DNA from: Sciurus carolinensis
Taxonomy: Eukaryota; Chordata; Mammalia; Rodentia; Sciuridae
Length of the DNA stretch: 64,000 nucleotides
Direction of reading: 5' to 3'
Assembly (NCBI RefSeq): GCF_902686445.1
Contig: NC_062223.1
Coordinates: 43,742,998-43,806,997 of the forward strand
In this document: positions 12,401 to 21,400 of the stretch, in pieces
Layout of the letters: each line of letters begins with the position of its first letter
Numbering within the stretch: the stretch's first letter is position 1
The notes under the pieces: generated by a model
Seen by the model: the letters and a program-made list of their open reading frames with translations, nothing else
What the model was told of the DNA's origin: nothing
Database searches by the model: none
Made by a program: the position numbers and the translations under genes

Positions 12401-15400
12401 CTGCATAATTTTCAAGATACTTTAACGTACATGTAGTCATTAAAACCCAGTAAGTAATTCAAGTACAGTTGTGTAAAGACAGGCAATTGAAGACTCAAGT
12501 ATCGATCTAAAATCAAAGACATGAAAATAAAGGCTGAAAACTTTGTTTCTCCATCTTTCATTCACATGCCTAGGTATTAGGACATTACTGTAGAAAATAC
12601 ACAAGTATTTTATATGATTTCCACAGAAGATAACAAAATTTCATAAAGTACAAAAAGTATCAAGATCCATAGTTTGCTTCATCGAATGCTTTTCTAGCTC
12701 GTTTCAACTCTTCGTTCATAGTAAACAAGTCTTTAACCCTAGCAAATTTCCTTGGGTCCTTTCGAATCAAGAAGATATCTTCAACTTGTACTCGACCTTG
12801 TCTTCCAATTGGCATTGCCTTATGAGTCATTTCAGTGATGAACTCTATGACAAGGTCTTCAAGAATATCCACTGACTCAGTGTAAGGGTTCTGGTCATCC
12901 CCAAATCCATACATCATACATTGTAATTCTTTAGAAAAAAGTCTCTTTCTTTTACCCTGCCCACCTTCTGCACCTCCTCCAATTTCTTCATTTTCCTCCT
13001 CAAAGGTCGGGTCTTCTTCCTCATCTGCCATCCCACTGGCCCAGCAGCCTACAGTGCCCTGTTGTTGTTTTTTAACACTATAGCTAGTACCATAGTTTCT
13101 TCCCCTTCCTCTCTCTCCCCCCTCTGGTTGGTGATACAGAGGGTACCAGAAGTGGTTCGAAGCAGCCTAGAGCCTGCAGCCTGGGCTGCACACAGAGCTA
13201 CGTAGCCAGTGGTTATATTTCCAGAATGAAAAGGAAAGCGAGCCTGTTGGGACTCAGTCCTGAGCAGGCGGGGTCACTGCAGCTGTTTTCCATCCTGAGG
13301 GCACAGCCCAGTGCTAAGAAGCCTGTGCCACTCATCTGGATCAGGCTGGACCAAATCCTGAACACGCCCAGCAGCCTGAAGTCCTCTGGGCTGTGCCCAG
13401 CTGGCGGGAAGACACTGGAGAAGCTCAGTTTACTAGTGCTGGCTGCCTCGGAGCAAAGAAATGCAGCAGCGGCTTCCACCCAGCCTGCTGTTCACACGGG
13501 CCCAGGGGCCCTCAGCGGGCTCACCCTAGAACGGGGTAAGTACAAGGCCTCACGCTCCCCTTTCCTCTCACTTCTACAGGAGCCCTGAGCAAAACCTTTA
13601 TACCATCAACACAGCTGAAATTAAGGACACTGGTACATTCTGTGTTCTTTCAGCCTTTTTGCTATTACAAATACCCTGTTGTGGAAAAAGCAGTGAGGAG
13701 ATTATTCTTGAAATGTCACCTGTCCATCTCCCATAACCCTGAACTGCCTGCTTTGCAAACCCAGACGTGCAGAACAGCCCTGTGGCTGTCGAGCACACCT
13801 AGAACAAGCTAGAAAAAAGGCCCTTCTTGGGGAGCATCTGGTCTTGACTCACCCTCAATTGGCTGCGGCTGCTCTCTGCACACTGTGTTTCACCCTTGTG
13901 TTGCTGACCCTGGGGTGGGAAGTTCTAAACCCACACTCACCTGGTCTAGGGTCTTACAGCAGTCCACCAAGACACCCACAGGCTGGGTGTCCTGCAAGCT
14001 CTCTTTCAACTCCTGAAGCTCCAGAGCAGAAGGACTGAGACTCTCGTCCTATCACAGAAAAGAGGAGGAGGTTTGCCACTTCCACATGAGGTCACCACAA
14101 AAATCACAGCTCCCCCAAATCCCTGACCCAGACTCACTGGAGCCTGTGGGGGTAAGGCCTCGATGCTGGCCATGTGGGAGGAGATGGGCAGGATGTTGAG
14201 CTGGTCATCAATGACAAGGCACTTCTTACAAGATGCCAGAGAGAGGATAAACCTGAGGAACAAAACCACTGTAGTGAGGTGTCAGGGAGGCAGACCACGC
14301 TGGCAAGAGGGGAGAAGTCACTGGGTCCCACATGTCTCAGAAAGCCAGAACCCACCTAGAGATGATTCAGAGCCTCCTCTATAAGGCACCTGAACACATT
14401 TTACGTAGCAATCAAGAGAACCTTAGAATTCACCCAAGGTCCCCAATGCACAACCATGATTGATCTTGCTAGGTCATCTGATCCTTTCCTCATTATCTGG
14501 GGTCCTCTAGCACTAAAGTGGCTCTGACTCCACAACCAAGCCCATATGGTCACCAGTCACACAGGGAAACACACACATACACAAATGATGTGTCCCTCTG
14601 CCACAAATAAGGAGAAAAGAAAGCGCCCTGAAAAAACACAACACTGAATTCCCAGTATGCAGAAAAATACCTGGCTACACAATTCAAACATCCTCCATGC
14701 TGCAAGAAAAGGGCCTTTCCTACTTCCACGGGCTTCTGTCCTGTTCAGTAACATGCAGCTGCTCTTCCTCCCTCATTCTACTGAGCCAGGATTTCTAAAC
14801 CTCAGCACTGAAATTTTTACCAAATAATCCTTTTCTTCTAAGCAGCATCCATGGCTACTCACTTGATGCCAGCAGCTCTCTCCCCCACCACCCCAAAAGT
14901 CGACAGTCAGATGTCTCCCAATACTGCCAACTATCCCGAGGGAACCACTGATCTAGGCCAGTCGCTCAAGGTGATGCACAGGCTGCTAACCGGTGGTCCC
15001 TAAAAGGAGGTTCTAAGGTGAAATTCATCTGGGAAGGGGAAATAATCAAACAGGTCCCAGCTGTTGCAAGACTTCTGTGAGGCTTGAACAGGTTGGTGAG
15101 ACTCTTCATAATGGAAAAACAATGTCAGCATGTCCCACAAATCGGGCCAAAAAGTTGCCTTGTCATAAGGTCCCTCTAAAAGACCAGTGTTCTGTGAAAT
15201 ACAGGGAAGGGCGATCCAGACAGATCACTCCCCACCTTTGAAAGATGAGTAGGCTAAAGGCAGAGAGGGCGAGGGACTTAGCTAAGGCCACTGGGCTAGT
15301 CAGGGCCAGCAGCAAGACCGTGTCTGCATGCCCCGGCCCCGGCTTTCCATCGCTTTCACTGTACCCAGGCAGTTTCACGGCTACGGCTGCTGCAGAATCG

Positions 15401-18400
15401 CACCATCTTTCAAGCCTATACTGCCTCCCGACACAAAAGCTTTCATTTGGGTCCAAGATAAAAATATTCCTCCCACCATGGCTCTGCAACCCCTGGAAGG
15501 AACTGAGAAGTGTCCTAAAGACCTACCTCTCGTTAAATCGTCCCACGACATCCTGATGGGCCTCCGTCCTATACCTGGAATGCACATCCTAAGAAAGTAG
15601 GACAACATCCATTAGCAAAGTCATCCAAATAACACTGACGCCCAGGGTTCAAAGCCAAACTTCTAACACAGGAGACATCAGCAATCCCAGGGGAAAGAAA
15701 ATCCACCACCACCTGCTGTGCTGACCTGGTATCGGACACCAAATGCAAGGTTTCCTACCCCGATCGACTTCCCCTCACCTCATCTTTGACATTTTCCACA
15801 TTTTACCCAGCGCGCTAACTCAATAAACGGTACCTGCTCACTAGGGGAGCCAGATTTCTAGGTACACACGGATGAATGAAGCAAGACTTCTGCTCTCACA
15901 ATGGTTGGAGGAAGACAAATGAGTAAATACATAGACATTTTGGCAAATGCTACAAATGAAATACAGGGTGTGGTGAAAGCAACTCGAGGAACCTGTTTAT
16001 CTCAGAGATGATAAGCTGAGGGTGGAAGGATAAGCAGGAAGCCGTGTCAAGAGGGAGAGGAAGAACAAAGTGATATTGGCACAAAGTCGTTCATTCATTT
16101 GCAAATATCTAGTGAGTTTTTACAGCATGCCAGGCAGGCACTCTCCTAGGATCTGGGAAAACATCAGTAAGAAAAACTAAGTCCTGGGGCTGGGGTTGTG
16201 GCTCAGTGGTAGAGTGCTTGCCTAGGAGGCACTGGGTTCAATCCTCAGCACCACATAAAAATAAATAAATAAAATAAAGGTATTGTGTCCATCTACAACT
16301 AAAAAAACATTAAAGAAACAAAACGAAAAAATTAAGTCCCTGCTCCCATCAAGTTAAGAGACTAATATAGGAGAACAGATAAAAAATGAATAAATATGTA
16401 ACTTCAGGTAGTTGTTAAGTACTTTGGAGAATAATAAAGGAGATTAAGGAGTTATGGGTGGAGCCACCACTTCTAAACAAAAGAAAGATCACACTGCTGG
16501 GGTGATACTGAAGCAGGGACTTGAATGCAGTAAGGATGTGAGTTATAAAGATATTCACAAGAGCATGTGCCAAAGGAAACAGCAAGTGCAAAGGCCCTGG
16601 GGTGAATGTGTGCAGGTCATGTAAGAGGCCAGAGGGGCTATAGTAGCAAATGATAACAGGAGTGATAATGGCAGGAAGTAGCCTTGAGATTTGAGGAAAG
16701 TCCATCTGACCAGAAAAACAAAGCTCATTAAACCCAGAGGCCAATCCTGACACCATTTCTGAGCTGCTGGATCATGGGCGTGACTTAAAACCTGCCTCTA
16801 AGAACACCAATGTGGTAACACTGGTCAGGAGACAAGCTCTGCAACTGTTTAAACACATTTCCACTCGGAACCATGTCCTCAGAGTATCGTTTGGGGAGTA
16901 AACTACCTCTTCCAGGGTTGAAATTCTTGCCAAACTGAGAGCAGAGGAGGCAAATGCTCCTTCAATAACTCTTAGAAGATGAGGGCCAATGAGCAGTCTG
17001 CCTATGGTCCCTTTGTTGCAAAACACAAATAAGCCCTGGCATGGCCCTTTGCGGAATATCACTACAAAAAAAAAAAATTTTGTTTTTTTTTTTTTGGTAC
17101 TGGGGATTGACCCCAGAGGCCCTTAACCACTGAGCTGCTGAACACACCCCCAGCCCTTTTTATTTTGAGATAGGGTCTTGCCAGGTTGCTTAGGGCCTCC
17201 CTACATTGATGAGGCTAGTCTCAAACTTGCAATCCTCCTGCCCCAGCCCACCAAGCCACTGGAATTAAGTCACCATGTCTGGCTTATTATTATTCTATTC
17301 AGAATACTTAATATTTAATTACATAAAAGCTGCATCCTATTTGAATCTCACAAGTGCAGGATCTGAGAACAAATGTGAAATTCAGAGATTTCTATGCATA
17401 CCCAGAGCCCCTGAGATTCAGCTGCAGTGACTTTTTCATTAAATGTCGTCAAAGAGCTCCCAGAGGCTGTCTACCCACTGGTCCTGCCCAACAGGAAATC
17501 TTAAAGAAAGCAGACTACAGCAAAATCAGACTGATAAGAACCCCCAAGATTAAGTTAAAAAAAAAGAAAACAAAAACAAAAACAAAAAACAGGCTCTTAC
17601 CATGGTCATCGTGTACAGCTGCTTGAGTGAGTTCATGGTCCGCAGGAGGATAACCACCAGCCCACCTCCTTCCACTGTTTCTACAGTCCTGGCCAACAAG
17701 TTTGGAGTTAAGGCTTCAAAATCCTACAAGGAGACCTTAAAGGGTTGGTAATGCAAACAGCACCCCAGGGATGCTTAACCAAAGGCCAGGTGATAAGGCA
17801 GATTGAGGGCTCTGGGTACAAACCCAAGACCATACCTCCCACCTGGCTCACCAAGAAACACACACCACAACCCCTTACGTAGGGACACGATGGAAGGAAG
17901 CCTGTGGTCTTTAGGCAGGTAGACCTGGTTTTATATACAAAAAATGTTTCTAAAAATCGCTAATAAAATTGTGTTTGGAAGTAAGTCTTCCAAACTTCAT
18001 TCGATTCATCAAATTACAGAAACATCTTAACATTCATTTCTAACATGTCTACAGACGAAAGTTGTTGGGCAAAACTCAACTGCACCACACGGGGGAGCTG
18101 GTGCTTAAAGGAGCCCTCATTCCAGCACCAGGTAATGGCTGGGAGCACAGCACTCGCAATTAGTGATCAAGACAAAGGAGTTCCTGGAGGAGCTTGAGGC
18201 TCTCTTTTCTAGCTAGCAGTGTATTAAACAACCCACTGGAAAGCAGGGGGAAAAAAAGAGAGAGAGAGAGAGAACTTCTGTTCTTGATTTTCCTTTTTTT
18301 CTTAACTTATATTCTTTTAAATATGATTTATAATTTACATAATCATGATCACAGTTCCTGAACATAATACATATTAAAACACATGAATTTGTGTATAATT

Positions 18401-21400
18401 TTTTTTTTTAAGAAGAGGACTGTCATGGATAACAACAACAAAAAAATTACAGACTAAAACAAATAACCACCAGAAATGAAAAGAAACATGAGAAACTTAG
18501 TCTGTTAACTTTCCTAGCAAGAGAATGTACACCAAGGAGAAATTCACCAGGCAGCTCTCTGAGGGTGAAGTAAGAGATTTTAAGGTATATGGGGGCTCAA
18601 GGGTTATGCTACCAAGTACTCAGGCGAGGATGAAGTGAATGCACAGGTTTATACCCAGTTGGTTAAACAAACTCCACACTGTTCATGTGTCAGGGAAGTC
18701 TCCATATGTGCCCATAAGTGCCTGGAGTTCCAGGGTCACTCAAAATTCCCTGTGCTTGCTTTATCAGCTTTAATTTAGGATCACCTAGCTGGCACATCAC
18801 TGTAAGTTCTGGGGTCTCTAGACAGCTGCTATCTTAAGCAGAAAGTTCTTTTTCATAAGTGATCTGGTTTCCTTGGCAAAGTGGCCAAGTTTTCCACTAA
18901 TAATGCTTCGTATTTTGGGGGTGGGGGTTGATGTGTGAACCTGTCATCGCACCTGTTCTCAGTGGGGAAGCAGGTAGTACAACACCCCTTCCTACACAGG
19001 CTGGAGGAAGTCACTCACCTGGAGGACACACATGCCAAAGGTATTGCCCAGGATCTTGTGGGTCTCATTGTAGTAGCAATAGCGAATGTTCGTGGCTGCT
19101 ACAAAGAGCTCAAAGGGATCATCCTGCTTTATGTTCAAGGTCCCATTCTTTATTTTCTTCTGCAGCTGTCGCATTCTCTTCTTCCGGTGACTGCAATCGC
19201 CCCCCCATCCCATAAAGGACAATTAACTAGAGAAGTAAGAGATGGGAACAGAGGAGAGGCTCAGCGATCACTCTCAGTCCTTCAGAGCTAGTAGAACTGG
19301 AACTTCCTCACTTCAGAAAAGAACATGGAGAGGTATTGGAGCAGGAAGATTAAGTCACAGATCAGCCTGTGTGTGAACTATTCCCGTATTTTGCTGGGCC
19401 TCCTTGAGCAAATTATTTCGTTTTAAAACTAGCACTTAAACCTTGCCTTTGGCCACAGCTTGAAACCAAATCTAGGTGGCCTTGTTACCTTAGTTTCAAG
19501 CCAATGTTTCAACTACACTGCTACTCCCCAGAGGGCCTAAGGAGGTGGGGTGATGGCAGGTCACTGTACTCATGTTTCCTAGATGAATTCCTCTACTTCC
19601 ACGCCCAGAGTAGGGGCTCATGTCCTCCAGGGCAGCTCTTATCCAAAACAATAACGATACAGGATATGAGGATTGAAATGGAAGCTGGACATCACTCAGA
19701 AATCCCTGAACTGTTTCTGGTCTTAAAAGCCCTGAATATCCAATTGATATTTACCTTTCCTTTACAGAAAGAGAGTTCCAGAATGATGGCTTTTAACTGA
19801 TCAAAAATTTACCACAGTTCTCTAAGACCCTTCCCCCTGCAGGCCTCCACTTCCGTGAGCAGAGACAGCTGGTGAGGTGACCCCAGCCTCTCCTCCCAGC
19901 TCAGCCTGTAGGTCTACACCTTGGACATGATGTTCTGCCAGATCAAGACAAGGAGGGGGGAAGAGCTACAAGAGGCACAGATTTATAAAGGTGAGACCAG
20001 GTGGGTTAACTTTAAAAGGCAAAACTGCCCAGAACACTGTGAACTGCCTGACTCCACACCCACCTTGCATTTACCAAATAAAAAATACTGAGAATCAGAA
20101 ACCCTCAAAAGAAAATTCAAAGAGAGGCAACAGAGCCTGGAGAAATAGCCCCGAGTTCAATTCCTGGTACTCAAAAAAAAAAGGCAAGAGACCTTGTCAT
20201 TATTTTCAACCTATATTAAAAAGGAATGCTAGAGCCGGGATGCAGCTCAGTGATACTGACATGCTTGGCATGCAGAAGTTTCAAGCTTTAATCACCAGTA
20301 CCCACACAAATAAATAAAAATGCTTACATGAACAATTATGCACAACTAAATATAGACTATGGTTTACAACTACACACCAGTGAGACACCTAAATGCTATC
20401 AAGGCCTATATGGTAAGATCATGAGTGCTTTTTATTTTAATTTTTTTGGTTTTTTTTTTGTTTTTCAGAACAGGGAATAGAACCAGGGGTACAATATTAC
20501 TGAGCTACCTCCCCAGCGCTTTCTTTTTTATTTTGAGACAGGGTCTCACTATTTTGCCCAGACTGGTCTTAAAATTGCAATCCTGCTGCCTCAGGCACCC
20601 CCAAGTAGCTGGATTTATAGACAAGTGTGCACCACCATGCCCAGTCTATCTTTGTTTTTCTGCATTTTTGTATTTCTTTCTTTCTTTCTTTCTTTCTTTT
20701 TCTTTTTCTTTTTTTTGTTGGTACAAGGGTTGAACCCAGAGGTGCTTGTGCTTTACCACTGAGCCACATCCCCAGCCCTTTTTTATATTTTATTTAGAAA
20801 CAAGGTCCTGCTGAGTTGCTGAGGCTGGCTTTGAACTTGCCATCCTCCTGCCTCAGTTTCCTTAGTCCCTGGGATTATAGGCATGCACCACAGTGCCCAG
20901 CTCATATTTCTTATAAGACTTTTATAACTTTAAAAAGATCAAATTAGTTACTCAAAATCTGGTTTCTTTAAGGCAGAAGCAAATTTCTTTTTATGTGTGG
21001 GTGTGGTATTGGGGATGCTCTACTACTGAGCTACATCCCCAGCTCTTTTTATTTTTCACTTTGGGACAGGTTCTCACTAAGTTGCTGAGGTTGGTCTTGA
21101 ACTTGCGATTCTCCTGCCTCAGCTACCTGAATCACTATGATAGCAGGCATGCACCACAGCACCCAGCTTGTTTCTTTAAATAAAATAATTTCAGAACCTG
21201 TTAACAATAAACCTAAGTCAACAAATATTAACTGCATGCCCGCTACAAACATGCCAGAAAATGTAAAAGGAAAAAAATATAAAGATAAGACTCCTAGCTT
21301 AATGACCTTATCACCTGGAAGTACAAAAATTTTTAAAAATTTTAAAAAGATACACATAAGTCATAGTATGTAAGTGACTAATTCCAAAGCAAGAGCATGG

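Noticed and set aside
13226..13588. 120-codon plus-strand frame next to the TAF13 retrocopy
   Set aside because: I recognise no domain, it has no conserved start context, and it lies in an intron outside the retrocopy limits. Probably chance.
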